This document shows, piece by piece, positions 19,501-28,575 of a stretch of DNA of 64,000 nucleotides. Position numbers and translations under genes: made by a program. How positions within the stretch are numbered: the first letter of the stretch is position 1; each line of letters starts with the position of its first letter. Below the pieces are notes generated by a model that saw nothing but the letters and a program-made list of their open reading frames with translations, was not told the DNA's origin and searched no databases. Source of the DNA: an uncultured Gemmatimonadales bacterium (GTDB lineage Bacteria > Gemmatimonadota > Gemmatimonadetes > JACCXV01 > JAHWKZ01); NCBI GenBank assembly GCA_947259315.1, contig CAMYLR010000019.1:74033-138032 (forward strand), given 5' to 3'.

Positions 19501-22379
19501 TCGAGAATCGAGTTGTCCTCGGTTCCGTTAGGATTGGCTGGGAAATTGCCGGCGCCGAAAGACTCGTTGAAATCATCTGTCCCATCATCACCGGCAACAT
19601 TGATGAAGTCGTTTCCCTCGATTCCATCCAGGCCGACGTCCTCCTCGAAATCCAAGTTGTTGTCTCGCGTATTCGGGTCCGTCTCCTCGGTATCCAAGAC
19701 GCCGATCCCAACCGGAACCCCGTCGCGGTCGATCCGAACCGTGTCCTCATCGATCGTGCCGAGATCGACGATCATCGTGCCCCGGTTTCCGCGCAGGAAG
19801 AACTCGACAAACTTCTGCCGGGTCAGATCCTCGCCGGTGGTGGAGACGAGGGTCTGAATCGAGCGCCAAGAAGAGGACCTTTCGCCGGGTGTTTCACCCC
19901 GCGGCTCGAGAAGCACAACGAATTCACTGTCACCAACGTCAACTCCACGCACGGTGCCTGTCACCTGCTGCTGGTCGATCGCGAAGGTGAACCACCGGGC
20001 GTCTGCGTACTCAGCCAAGCTTAACGTGGTTTGACTCGGTACCGACGCGAAGGTCCACGCACGGAAGAACAGGTTCAGCCGTTTCGCCACTTCGATGTTC
20101 TCGAAATCGTTCAGGAAGACTTCCCCATCGGTATTTGGATCGGGATTGCTCCAGGCGAGCTCACCACGCAAGGTGAATGTCGACTGTTGTGCACCATCGA
20201 CACCGGGTAGCCCGTCGAGCCAACGACTCATGAAGGGCATCCTGCCGGTGTAGACGCCGTCCACCGCTCCGATGACCGTTTGGAACGGTTCGGCTCCGAG
20301 AATCGGTCGGTTGGCCAAGCTCTCCTGATTCTGCACCATTAGGGTCGAGTTGATCGTCATGTTGGGAGCGGGCGCGTACGACCCCGCCGCGCCGTATAAC
20401 GTCGTCGGAGCCAAGTTGAACAAGGGAGCGACCTCGAAATTGATGTCTAGCCGGTCGTTCGGATATCGCTCGGCGAGCCCAGCGGGATCAGTCAGAACGA
20501 CGCGCCCGAAATCGTAAAAGATCTGGTAGTCCTCCCCGCGGGTGAGCACCTCTCCGCCGATCGTGATTCGCTCTGAGCCATCGATCAGATTGGCCGCTCC
20601 GAGCTCGATCTCGCCGGTCAACCCACCGCGAGAGAGGTAAGTCGCCTCGATGAAGTAGACCTGATCGTTCAGCGCCGTCCGATTGGGATCGCTGTTGAAA
20701 TACAGTTGTCGGTTTGGACGCTCGATCAGAATCGGTGTACCGATTTCGTCGGTAGGCTCGAAGAACGGTCGGATATTGGGCAACACGAGATAATCCGGGC
20801 CCCCGAAAGGATCGCGTAGGATCCGTGGCACGCTCACGCGTTCATTCACGTCGGTCACACCGAAGATCTCTGAGTATTTGCGTGATTCACCGTCGATCGT
20901 CTCAAACGTCTCTTTGAGATCCTGAGCGCCGCGGTAGATCGTCAACTCTAGAGCGCCCAGCTGAATGTTCGGCTCCCGCAGCGAGTAGACATTTCTGAGC
21001 GTGTAATCCCACGTGAAGTCCAGCGTGTCGGGATTGATCGGTTTGATCAGTTTGAGGATTTGATCGTCGGCCTCTTGCGGTGTCCCCACCTCTGTCCCAT
21101 CCGTTGTCACGTAAGCAACGGCTAGGACCTCATTGTCGTTGAGCTGCCGACTCATCTGGATAATGACACCGTCCGAGATGACATAATCGTCCCCCTCGAT
21201 CAGTAGATCGAAGAACCCGGCATGCGATTGATCGGCGAGTGTGTCGGGAAGCGTGGGATTGATGAACGCCGTTCCCGGCTTCGAAGCCAGCTCGCGGTTG
21301 TTGCTAAAGTTCCCGTCGTCCAACCACACGTTGAAAGAGCCGAGCTCGGGCAGCGACGAAGGGGTGAGCAGAGACGTCCCCGCGCTTGGATACAGGATCC
21401 GACCAGGAACGAGGGAGTCTGGGTGAAACAAGAGAAAGAACCGGTCATTCTGAAACTGCGTGTCTTTGATGTCGAGGCTCACCTCGGATAGGACGCCATC
21501 TCCGCTGGGCTCGATCGAGAGGGACCGCGTGGTCGTCTGTCCCTCTTTGCGGGAGCCGAGAACTCGCAGATCGACCGGGCCAAGTTGAGCCACCGCTTGA
21601 GCTCCGAATGTTCCCTGTGCAACACCGCTCCCCAGGAATCGAGACGGCGGCAGCGCAACCCGTATGTCCCCAACATCGACCTGTTTGAAGATCTCGTCGT
21701 CCGTCCCCGCGTACGCAAGCGAGATCAGCTGCTTGGATTCCAGCTCACGCTGTGAGTTGAAGTCGACGGTTACGTCGAGCTTCGTTCCAACGGTCCCCAG
21801 GATCTTGAGATCAAGTGTTTGATCCAGATCGAGATCGAAACCGCCTGCCGCTCGCCTAAGGAGCTCGGGACGGATATCGGGGTCTTGAGTACTGCGCGAT
21901 CCGAGCGCACCTAGGTGCAGCTTGCCCTGCACATCGAACACCGACCCCTCACCAAATACAGCCGCTAACGGGGCCGGGACCCTGAGCGGATTTTCCAGCT
22001 CGGGTATCAAACCTTCGGCAGCCTGGGACCGGCCGGAGAGCCGGCCGACCACGATGCTCGCCCATAGCTCCTCACGCGCACGAGCCTGGGCACGTCGTGT
22101 GTAGGCATCGAGGCTGAAGCCCATGGCGGCTGGACGGCGCGCTCCAGCGGAGGGCACATCGGCACCCTGCGGAACGACAGAACCCAACCGCGGATCAAAC
22201 TCGAGCAGGCTGTCGGCCGGGAGACGCACCACGCTGGGCTGCCAACGCTCCGTTCGCCAGACAAGACCAGGGGTCCGTTGCTCTTGCTGCGCAGATAGTG
22301 GGCTGGCGACCGCCACTGCCAGGGCAACGCCCCAGATCAGGCGGGTCACACATCGAGTCGGGGGAGCAGTCAGACTCAT
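16584..22379 (-). CDS. sprA: SprA-type giant outer-membrane protein (T9SS translocon homologue)
   Basis: 1,931 residues from the ATG at 22379, which opens a signal peptide ending PLSAQ. SprA of Bacteroidota forms the very large single-chain barrel through which the type IX secretion system exports cargo; typical length is about 2,400 residues, so this copy is shorter. Recognised SprA-like stretches are LDYEEMRLWVQGR-type (here YIDYEEMRLWVQGRD), the bilobed YEYTAPLRDLDWE, the lectin-like SFWIDEWRLTAPL followed by ADLGRVNLTF, and an Asp/Asn-rich run around 19500-19700 (LDTEDNNLNG). Alternating beta strands fill the C-terminal half and the chain ends in aromatic FLDFLF, as outer-membrane barrels do. 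The only gene clearly linked is the M28 lipoprotein after it. No PorV, SprE or GldKLMN gene is in the window. Confidence 0.82.
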   Translation of the reverse strand: MSLTAPPTRCVTRLIWGVALAVAVASPLSAQQEQRTPGLVWRTERWQPSVVRLPADSLLEFDPRLGSVVPQGADVPSAGARRPAAMGFSLDAYTRRAQARAREELWASIVVGRLSGRSQAAEGLIPELENPLRVPAPLAAVFGEGSVFDVQGKLHLGALGSRSTQDPDIRPELLRRAAGGFDLDLDQTLDLKILGTVGTKLDVTVDFNSQRELESKQLISLAYAGTDDEIFKQVDVGDIRVALPPSRFLGSGVAQGTFGAQAVAQLGPVDLRVLGSRKEGQTTTRSLSIEPSGDGVLSEVSLDIKDTQFQNDRFFLLFHPDSLVPGRILYPSAGTSLLTPSSLPELGSFNVWLDDGNFSNNRELASKPGTAFINPTLPDTLADQSHAGFFDLLIEGDDYVISDGVIIQMSRQLNDNEVLAVAYVTTDGTEVGTPQEADDQILKLIKPINPDTLDFTWDYTLRNVYSLREPNIQLGALELTIYRGAQDLKETFETIDGESRKYSEIFGVTDVNERVSVPRILRDPFGGPDYLVLPNIRPFFEPTDEIGTPILIERPNRQLYFNSDPNRTALNDQVYFIEATYLSRGGLTGEIELGAANLIDGSERITIGGEVLTRGEDYQIFYDFGRVVLTDPAGLAERYPNDRLDINFEVAPLFNLAPTTLYGAAGSYAPAPNMTINSTLMVQNQESLANRPILGAEPFQTVIGAVDGVYTGRMPFMSRWLDGLPGVDGAQQSTFTLRGELAWSNPDPNTDGEVFLNDFENIEVAKRLNLFFRAWTFASVPSQTTLSLAEYADARWFTFAIDQQQVTGTVRGVDVGDSEFVVLLEPRGETPGERSSSWRSIQTLVSTTGEDLTRQKFVEFFLRGNRGTMIVDLGTIDEDTVRIDRDGVPVGIGVLDTEETDPNTRDNNLDFEEDVGLDGIEGNDFINVAGDDGTDDFNESFGAGNFPANPNGTEDNSILDTEDNNLNGLLDRQEDIIRWEFDLSGDRFEVPGSRNPATGFRRIRLPLVSPDQSIGSPDLRNVRAIRLTFTGVESPTEFEIVNLEIVGSTFLQRGIVDADGFPIAGQDSDSLQITAINDVENPEYRSPPGVIAQQDRADEIAGVNTIVREQSLEFGYRGLPMGARGTIFRPLFDRESYIDYEEMRLWVQGRDVDTGQQPNFFVAFGIDTLNAYEYTAPLRDLDWEEHIIDFDIFTELKRTLLDSLATVGADTGSAVSDDGRYRVRIASSTTPAPTITEVSQLTIGVENTTGSPVTGSFWIDEWRLTAPLREGGGAGFISARAVFADLGRVNLTFETRDGRYRNLNAVRNNFDSGDFDLSMTLDLEKMFPESWGIALPLAYDHFGTKDIPLYAVGSDILVTTSAQEDSLERTSTRDIVSLRAFRTRRSSNPIVAATLDKLEARLTFRGEDSKSVDLDTDRKRWETLVAYRSGFRKRGLPLGLGWIAKLPFPKAIKGSEALQKLAAADLNLVPATVALSTRTLFEERNSNKFLASGTDFTADTTQNVTGNAQIDFQLFSSMRTSLRWDTTRDLVFPETVISRETLGVEALRGQSFDFDWTIPIASWLTPRYSYRTTSNRNHTRAASRSLDSLDLRDFAATRNRSLSIQFQVVGLIQALGSSGEGSATPAPSRTAWWSRFLGPIRFDRRQRESVLYVQEEDDPSFGFGWGFGSLDNESAEEPQSFTESDDWGLSTTLQPVRTLQIRGAYRETDNVSRYLQGVNEQSVRTWPDVSVRWTDLWLPGPVRRTIAGATISSSFERRTTSDTSNDQLLGDVDRRLWDPVVAVRLTWVNGMSTDFRASHSETITAAIRGEEVDNRREKLSTDFSVNFNYNIRPGTTLYIPFPTLWKAKLRQPLLTSVSFNRRFREDSTVLAGEEEPVLNVETLTTEIRPSVAYEFGRVVSGFAVSYLSRDDRKRDLRNTTVGMEAFLDFLF

Positions 22380-22574
22380 GCAGGGTATACGAATCACAGT
22401 GGTCCCGCAGGCGCGGGGCAAGACATCAATATTACTTTGGCCTTGACTCTAGCGCCGAAACAGAGTCGACACCTGAGATTCGCGCGACAGTGGGTTGGCA
22501 GACGTGCACACTTTTGAATATAGATCCAGCCGTTTAGCGGGCCACTTGGCGCCCACAGCTTGAGGACCCCCTTT

Positions 22575-23966
22575 ATGAGCCGTTGGCAAGAGTGGATCAG
22601 CGCCCGCACGCTGTCCCTGTACACGCTTCGCGAACACCTCGGTCCGTTCGTCTTCGGGCTCGTCATTTTCACGTTTATCATGCTCATGAATCAGGTGGCC
22701 CGGCAATTTCAGTCGCTCGCCGGCAAGGGATTGGGTGCCAAGGTGATCATCGAGATCTTCCTACTCTCGATTCCGCTCACGGTAGCTGTGACGATCCCTA
22801 TGGCCGTCTTGGTCGCCACGATGGCGGCCTTTGGAAGGCTGGCCGGCGACAACGAGATCACCGCGATGCGGGCCAACGGGGTTGGCTTTCACCAGATATT
22901 GATGCCAACGATCATGGCTGCCCTATTGCTCTCTTTTGCAACAATCTGGTTCAACGACACCATCTTGCCAGATAGCAACCATCGCTTGAGTCGACTCATG
23001 CAAGACATCCAGCGTACGAAACCCACCGTAGTCCTGGAAGAGAAACGGTTCAACGATCCGACCGGTTTGGGAGATTACCGGATATTGCCAGACCGGCTGA
23101 ACCGTGAGACCAATATGATGTACGGACTCAGAATCCTCGACATGTCGGACTTGAGCGTGCAGCGCACCATCTTCGCCGACTCGGGTCGACTCGACTACAC
23201 AACCAATCAAGAAGATGCTGTCCTGACACTATGGGATGGCCGGGTCCACCACCGCGATATTACTCAACCTGGCGAGTACGAGATGCTCGACTTCGAGCAA
23301 CAACAATTGGTCATGCGTGGTGTGTCGTCGCGGCTCGACCGCGCCCGCGAAGACTCCGGCATGCGCAGCGACCGCGAGATGAATCTCGGCACACTGCTGG
23401 AGAACGTCCGTGTTGAACAAGCGAGAATCGACACCGCACGCCAGGAACTGAGTGGAGTGGTCACTGCCCACGTGGCCACTCTGATCGGAGACACGCTTGT
23501 GCTAGCGGCCAAGGACACCATCGGTTTTGGAGCCCTAAGAAGCCAGGCACCGATTGATCAGGAACGCTTCCGGGCCAACACTGTGGAGCGACTGAGCCAG
23601 GGGGTCGACTACGCATTGCGCCAGCGAAGCAAGTACCTGGTCGAGTACCACAAGAAGTTCGCCATCCCTTTCGCTTGTTTGATCTTCATTCTGGTTGGGG
23701 CCCCCATCGGAGTGCGCGCCAAGCGCGGGGGGTACGGTTTCGCAATGGGTTTGAGCACGTTGGCATTTGTCTTCTACTACATGGCGCTGACTGGTGGCGA
23801 GGATCTAGCCGATCGGCGCCTTTTGCCTCCGTGGTTGGCGATGTGGTTGGCCAACATCGTGTTTCTCGCGTTCGGGATTTGGCTGTTTAGTCGCGCGTCC
23901 CGGGACGCAAGAACGCACAAGCTCAGGTTGCCCAAGTGGTGGCCCCGGAGAAAGTTGACGGCATGA
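22575..23966 (+). CDS. lptF: LPS export permease LptF (YjgP/YjgQ family)
   Basis: 463 residues from the ATG at 22575, preceded by TTGAGGA; an in-frame TTG at 22560 is unnecessary. Three N-terminal hydrophobic segments include FVFGLVIFTFIMLMNQVARQ, LTVAVTIPMAVLVATM and a segment near residue 110. A long periplasmic beta-jellyroll region follows, then three C-terminal helices. The conserved cytoplasmic motif GRLAGDNEITAMRANGV contacts the LptB ATPase. With LptG it extracts lipopolysaccharide from the inner membrane. The periplasmic insert (about 260-360) is longer than in E. coli and carries an Arg/Glu-rich helix-like stretch. Its stop overlaps lptG as ATGA. Confidence 0.92.
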   Translation: MSRWQEWISARTLSLYTLREHLGPFVFGLVIFTFIMLMNQVARQFQSLAGKGLGAKVIIEIFLLSIPLTVAVTIPMAVLVATMAAFGRLAGDNEITAMRANGVGFHQILMPTIMAALLLSFATIWFNDTILPDSNHRLSRLMQDIQRTKPTVVLEEKRFNDPTGLGDYRILPDRLNRETNMMYGLRILDMSDLSVQRTIFADSGRLDYTTNQEDAVLTLWDGRVHHRDITQPGEYEMLDFEQQQLVMRGVSSRLDRAREDSGMRSDREMNLGTLLENVRVEQARIDTARQELSGVVTAHVATLIGDTLVLAAKDTIGFGALRSQAPIDQERFRANTVERLSQGVDYALRQRSKYLVEYHKKFAIPFACLIFILVGAPIGVRAKRGGYGFAMGLSTLAFVFYYMALTGGEDLADRRLLPPWLAMWLANIVFLAFGIWLFSRASRDARTHKLRLPKWWPRRKLTA

Positions 23967-25087
23967 TTTTCATGCGTCGCCTCGACCGGCACGTGATGGG
24001 AGAGTTCCTCAAGATCCTCGGTCTTGCGTTGTTCGCGTTCACGGCAATTTTCGTAATGATTCACTTGATGGATCACATCGACCTCTACCTCGACCAGGAA
24101 GCTCCCTGGAGCGCGATCAGCAAGTACTACTTCTACCAAACTCCATACAACCTGTTGTTGACGCTTCCAATGGCGATGTTGGTCGCGACGATCTTGTCGA
24201 TCGGCGATTTGGGTCGACACGGTGAACTGACAGCCATGAAATCGAGCGGGCTCAGCCTCTATCGGATCACTCTACCGGTGATTCTGTTCTCATTTCTCGT
24301 CAGTCTCGCTGGTCTCGTCTTTGGTGAAACCTGGATTCCGGTCTTGAACGCCAGGGTCAACGATGTTTATGAGGAGGAGATCATCGGCGAGGGGCCCAGG
24401 CGCGACGACTATCGCGGCAACTTCGTCTATCAGAACGAGCAGGGTTACACGTACATCGTGCGAGCGCTGTTCGTCGAAGAAGGCGACACGATTCAAACCG
24501 GAGCATCAGCTGACCAGGTCGAGATTCAGCGCCAGTTCAAAGACGGAACGTTCCTTCGTATCAACGCGCCACAAATGGTATGGGAGCCACAAACCGAAAC
24601 GTGGGTGCTCCAACGTGGAGAGATGCGCCTGTTTCCAGCCGACGGCGACGAGCGGATGTTCACGTTCTCGCTACTGCGATCGCCGGAGTTTGTCGATCGG
24701 CCCGAAGAACTTCTAGCAGAAGACAGGGAGCCCGAGGAGATGGGCTACGCGGATCTCGATGCATATATCGCCAAGCGACGTCAACTCGGCGCTGATACAC
24801 TGGAAGAAGAAGTCGATCTCCAGATGAAGCTGTCGTACCCGTTCGCGAACTTGATCATCGTCTTGTTCGGAGTTGCGCTCGTCGGGTCCGCTGCCCACAC
24901 GAGTCGACACGGAGGAGCGATGGGTTTCGGCATCGCGCTCTTTCTGACGATCGTATTCTGGGGGTTTCTGCGGGTTGGGCAGGGGATCGGCTACGGGGGC
25001 GGATTGGGGCCGGTGTGGGCGGCATGGCTTGCAAACGGCGTGTTCTTCGTGGTCGCTCTGATCTTGCTGTCGCGGGCTCGGACCTAG
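23963..25087 (+). CDS. lptG: LPS export permease LptG (YjgP/YjgQ family)
   Basis: 374 residues from the ATG at 23963, overlapping the lptF stop (ATGA) with GGAGA upstream. The membrane and coupling motifs mirror those of LptF: FVMIHLMDHIDLYLDQ, TLPMAMLVATILSIGDLGRHGELTAMKSSG and C-terminal FANLIIVLFGVALVG. A periplasmic jellyroll occupies about residues 125-290. LptF and LptG pair as the two halves of the LptB2FG transporter. Which of the two genes is F and which is G is assigned by order and similarity only. The TAG stop sits in a CTAG palindrome shared with the stop of the convergent gene. Confidence 0.92.
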   Translation: MIFMRRLDRHVMGEFLKILGLALFAFTAIFVMIHLMDHIDLYLDQEAPWSAISKYYFYQTPYNLLLTLPMAMLVATILSIGDLGRHGELTAMKSSGLSLYRITLPVILFSFLVSLAGLVFGETWIPVLNARVNDVYEEEIIGEGPRRDDYRGNFVYQNEQGYTYIVRALFVEEGDTIQTGASADQVEIQRQFKDGTFLRINAPQMVWEPQTETWVLQRGEMRLFPADGDERMFTFSLLRSPEFVDRPEELLAEDREPEEMGYADLDAYIAKRRQLGADTLEEEVDLQMKLSYPFANLIIVLFGVALVGSAAHTSRHGGAMGFGIALFLTIVFWGFLRVGQGIGYGGGLGPVWAAWLANGVFFVVALILLSRART

Positions 25088-25791
25088 CGCGTCTCCAACC
25101 GCGCTGTGAGCCGCGCTTGCACGGTGCGCGCTTCATCGGTCGCCGCCTGCATCAGCTCACGTGTTGCGTCATCAGCCGCCGGATGGCTCCAGAGCGCATT
25201 GGATTCCGAGGCTGCCTCGGTTGAGCCTCGCGAGCCATAGACAACGCGCCAAGCGTTCGCGTAATCGTTCCACGGACCCCGCGGGTCGATGCGGGCAGCT
25301 GGTATCAGCGCCAACGGCACGATGACCGGCCAAGCCAGGCCACCCACCTCGCCTAGCCTCCCCCACGGTCCACCGTCGCCAAACTCCTGGTCGAGCGCAT
25401 CCATCACGATCTCGAGCCGATCAGGCCCGAGCGACCCCAGCGCCTCATGAGCGGCGGCCACTAAACCATCCGCCGCGAGCAGCGTGCCGGCCGCGCCGTC
25501 GACCGCTGTACCGGGTGTTCGACCTACATCTACACCCGACGCAATGCTGGTGCTGGCGCCTTCCAGACCACCGGCCAGCGCTCCGACGGCGATCCCCCAG
25601 ACCAGCGATTCAGAGTCCCCCCATCCAGACCGTCGTGCCGCTGTGCCGCCGATCGCGGCTGGCCACGGTGCGCCGCCAGAACAAACGTCCGCCATCTCGC
25701 CGGCCAGCGATTCAGGCAGCGTGAAGCTGGTCAGCCACTCGCTGAGTGCCACCGCGAAAGAGTCGACCTCGGGTGGGCGAGTCTGGTTCAA
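25084..25791 (-). CDS. Hypothetical Ala/Gly-rich protein coupled to alaS
   Basis: Up to 235 residues. The longest start is a TTG at 25791 overlapping the alaS stop as TTGA; a GTG about 13 codons on is an alternative. I do not recognise the family. The chain is rich in Ala, Gly, Asp and Trp. It has a helical stretch LAADGLVAAAHEAL, a DRLEIVMDALDQEF stretch and a moderately hydrophobic segment LAWPVIVPLALIPAARI. No signal peptide or nucleotide-binding motif is visible. It is surely co-transcribed with alaS, and its stop shares the CTAG palindrome with lptG. Reality as a gene is supported by the tight overlaps and lack of a better frame. Confidence 0.62.
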   Translation of the reverse strand: MNQTRPPEVDSFAVALSEWLTSFTLPESLAGEMADVCSGGAPWPAAIGGTAARRSGWGDSESLVWGIAVGALAGGLEGASTSIASGVDVGRTPGTAVDGAAGTLLAADGLVAAAHEALGSLGPDRLEIVMDALDQEFGDGGPWGRLGEVGGLAWPVIVPLALIPAARIDPRGPWNDYANAWRVVYGSRGSTEAASESNALWSHPAADDATRELMQAATDEARTVQARLTARLETR

Positions 25792-28391
25792 CCGCGAACC
25801 AGCGAGGCCACTATTGCCGGCGCTTGCTCGAGCGCTGCATCGATCTTCTCGACGTCCTTTCCCCCGGCCTGCGCCATGTGTTTCTTGCCCCCACCGCGGC
25901 CTCCAATCAACGGCGCCAACTCGCCAATCACTTGGGGCGCATCGAGCGTGCCGGCTTCGATCAGATCGTCGGTGACGACCGTCAGAAGGTTGGCCTTCCC
26001 CTCCAGCGCAGCGCCAATAACCCCGACCCCCGAGCCGATTTGTTCACGAACGGTGTCACCGATCGTTCGCAAATCGTCCATCGAGACGGGTTCGGCTCGG
26101 AGCGTCACCACTTCAAACCCGTTCACGGTCGTTGAGCGCTGAGCGAGTCCGCTCGTTCCGCCCCGCATCGCCTGGCGCCGAGCAGCCTCGAAACGCTTTT
26201 CGATCTCGCGCTTCTCTTCGACCAAGCGATCGATACGAGTCGGTAGCTCTTCTTGGGACACTTTTAGCCGTTGGGAAGCCTCGGCCAGTAGCCGCTCGGC
26301 TTGCCTGAATTCTTCGAGCGCGCGGAAGCCGGTAACCACCTCGAGACGCCGGATGCCACCGGCGACGCTCGACTCGGAAAGGATCTTGACCGCTCCGATC
26401 TCACCTGTTCGCGCGACATGGCAACCTCCGCACAACTCGATCGATTCATCGTCACCGATCGCAACAACTCTCACCCGGTCGCCATACTTCTCGCCGAAGA
26501 GTGCGATCGCACCGCGCGACTTGGCGTCGTCAAACCCCATGATCGCCTTATCGACCGGCAGATCGGATAAGACCCATGCGTTGGCCTCATCCTCGATCAT
26601 GCCGATCTCCTGCGTCGTCAGTGCCTTGGGGTGCGAGAAATCAAATCGCATGCGGTCGGGCGCGACCAGCGAGCCTTGCTGCCGGACGTGTCCTCCGAGG
26701 CGATTCCTAAGGATCGCGTGAATCACGTGTGTCACCGTGTGATGGCGCTCGGTGTCACGGCGTTGTGCTTCGTCCACCATTGCGCGCACCGTCGCACCTA
26801 CGACGACATTGTCGGCATCACCCTCGACGACCTCGGCCACAGGCACAAACACTTCACCGTGCCGCTCGACGTCGCAGACAGCCAGCCCAAACCCTTCCCC
26901 ATCGATCACGCCGGTATCGGCCACTTGTCCACCACCGGTCGCGTAGAATGGGTTCTCGCGCAAAACCAACCTGAGACGATCACCGTCTGGTTCGACGTGC
27001 TCGATGGTCGTATCGACCTCAAGCCGATCGTAGCCGACGAACTTCGAGTCTGCCTCTAGCCTCGGACCCACCGCGTCAACGTCTGCTGTTTCAAAACCGC
27101 TCGCTTTGCGAGCCCTCTCGCGCTGCTCCATCATGCGCTTCTGATAGCCTCGGTCATCGACACCGTGACCTCGCTCTCTGGCGATTAACTCGGTCAGATC
27201 GGGTGGAAAACCGTAGGTGTCGTAGAGCGTAAAGACGTCATCGCCGGGTACATCGGTACCTGCCGGCGTCGTCGCCAGGAGCTTGTCCAGAATCTCCATC
27301 CCCTGATCGATCGTCTGAAGAAAGCGTTCCTCCTCGGCTTCGAGGATCACCCGGATCTGTTGTTCATGGGTTGCCAGCTCCGGGAACGACGCGCCCATTT
27401 CAGCGACAACCGTTGGAACGATTTCGTGGAGCACCGGCCGATGAACGTCGAGCATCCAGTAGTGGCGCACGGCTCGACGGATGATCCGCCTCAGGACGTA
27501 ACCGCGACCCTCGTTGGTTGGATACACACCATCCCCGATTAGAAACGCCGCCGCGCGGCCGTGATCGGCGAGGACCCGAAATGAAACGCCGACCTCGGTG
27601 TCCGGCTCGTACGTCCGATCGGTCTTTGATGCGATCGCCGCGAGCAAGGGTGTGAACAGATCGCTGTCGTAGTTCGAGTACACGTCTTGAACGACGGCCG
27701 CGATCCGTTCCAGCCCCATCCCCGTGTCGACAGACGGTCGCGGCAGATCGATTCGCGTGCCATCGGCCCGACTCTCGAACTGCATGAACACCAGATTCCA
27801 GATCTCGAGGTACCGACCCTCGTTGTCGGCTGGCGTGCCATCGCCGTACGCGGGGCCGAAATCCCAGAAGATCTCCGAGCAAGGACCACAGGGGCCCGTG
27901 TCTCCCATCGCCCAGAAATTGTCTTTGTCGCCCATGCGCAGAACTCGCTCCGCAGGGATCCCGGCGACCTGGGGCCAGAGATCAGCCGCCTCATCGTCGC
28001 TCTCATGGACGCTGGCCCAAAGTCGATCCGCCGGCAACTCGAGATCTTGGGTGAGGAACTCCCACGCCAGCGCGATCGCCTCGCGCTTGAAGTAGTCACC
28101 AAACGAAAAGTTCCCCAGCATCTCAAAGAACGTATGGTGCCGCGGCGTATATCCCACGTTTTCAAAGTCGTTGTGCTTGCCCGATACCCGGAGACACTTC
28201 TGTGATGACACTGCGCGTGCGTAATCGACCGAGCGCTGACCGGTGAAGATGTCCTTGAACGGCACCATGCCCGCGTTCACAAACAACAACGTCGGGTCGT
28301 CCTCAGGCACAAGCGGCGCCGAGCCTACCTGCTCGTGGCCGTTGGCGACAAAGAAATCGAGGAATCGCTGGCGGAGTTCGTGACCGGTCAT
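25788..28391 (-). CDS. alaS: Alanyl-tRNA synthetase
   Basis: 867 residues, a normal full length. The catalytic class II domain is at the N-terminus (RQRFLDFFVANGHEQV, FVNAGMVPFKD, GKHNDFENVGYTPRHHTFFE). The editing domain has HHTVTHVIHAIL (HxxxH zinc/editing motif) and CGGCHVARTGEIG; the second Cys replaces the commoner Thr of CGGTH but the zinc Cys and His are kept. The C-terminal DHHA1 domain has the Gly-rich IGGRGGGKKHMAQAGG. It charges tRNA-Ala and clears mischarged Ser/Gly. No T-box-like leader was seen in the 184 bp before it, a space shared with the divergent Hcp-like gene. Confidence 0.97.
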   Translation of the reverse strand: MTGHELRQRFLDFFVANGHEQVGSAPLVPEDDPTLLFVNAGMVPFKDIFTGQRSVDYARAVSSQKCLRVSGKHNDFENVGYTPRHHTFFEMLGNFSFGDYFKREAIALAWEFLTQDLELPADRLWASVHESDDEAADLWPQVAGIPAERVLRMGDKDNFWAMGDTGPCGPCSEIFWDFGPAYGDGTPADNEGRYLEIWNLVFMQFESRADGTRIDLPRPSVDTGMGLERIAAVVQDVYSNYDSDLFTPLLAAIASKTDRTYEPDTEVGVSFRVLADHGRAAAFLIGDGVYPTNEGRGYVLRRIIRRAVRHYWMLDVHRPVLHEIVPTVVAEMGASFPELATHEQQIRVILEAEEERFLQTIDQGMEILDKLLATTPAGTDVPGDDVFTLYDTYGFPPDLTELIARERGHGVDDRGYQKRMMEQRERARKASGFETADVDAVGPRLEADSKFVGYDRLEVDTTIEHVEPDGDRLRLVLRENPFYATGGGQVADTGVIDGEGFGLAVCDVERHGEVFVPVAEVVEGDADNVVVGATVRAMVDEAQRRDTERHHTVTHVIHAILRNRLGGHVRQQGSLVAPDRMRFDFSHPKALTTQEIGMIEDEANAWVLSDLPVDKAIMGFDDAKSRGAIALFGEKYGDRVRVVAIGDDESIELCGGCHVARTGEIGAVKILSESSVAGGIRRLEVVTGFRALEEFRQAERLLAEASQRLKVSQEELPTRIDRLVEEKREIEKRFEAARRQAMRGGTSGLAQRSTTVNGFEVVTLRAEPVSMDDLRTIGDTVREQIGSGVGVIGAALEGKANLLTVVTDDLIEAGTLDAPQVIGELAPLIGGRGGGKKHMAQAGGKDVEKIDAALEQAPAIVASLVRG

Positions 28392-28575
28392 GGGTACCGT
28401 CGGAAATACGAAGGGGCGGCATTACCCGCCCTGCTATGTGGTTGCTGCATGGGGACTTGACTCAAGATACAGGCCACCTTGCGAAGCTGCAAAGGGCACC
28501 TACACAAATAGTCGGTGTATCGCGGGTACATCAACTCAGGGTCAACAAGAAAGCAACGCTTCAAGAGAGGAAACC

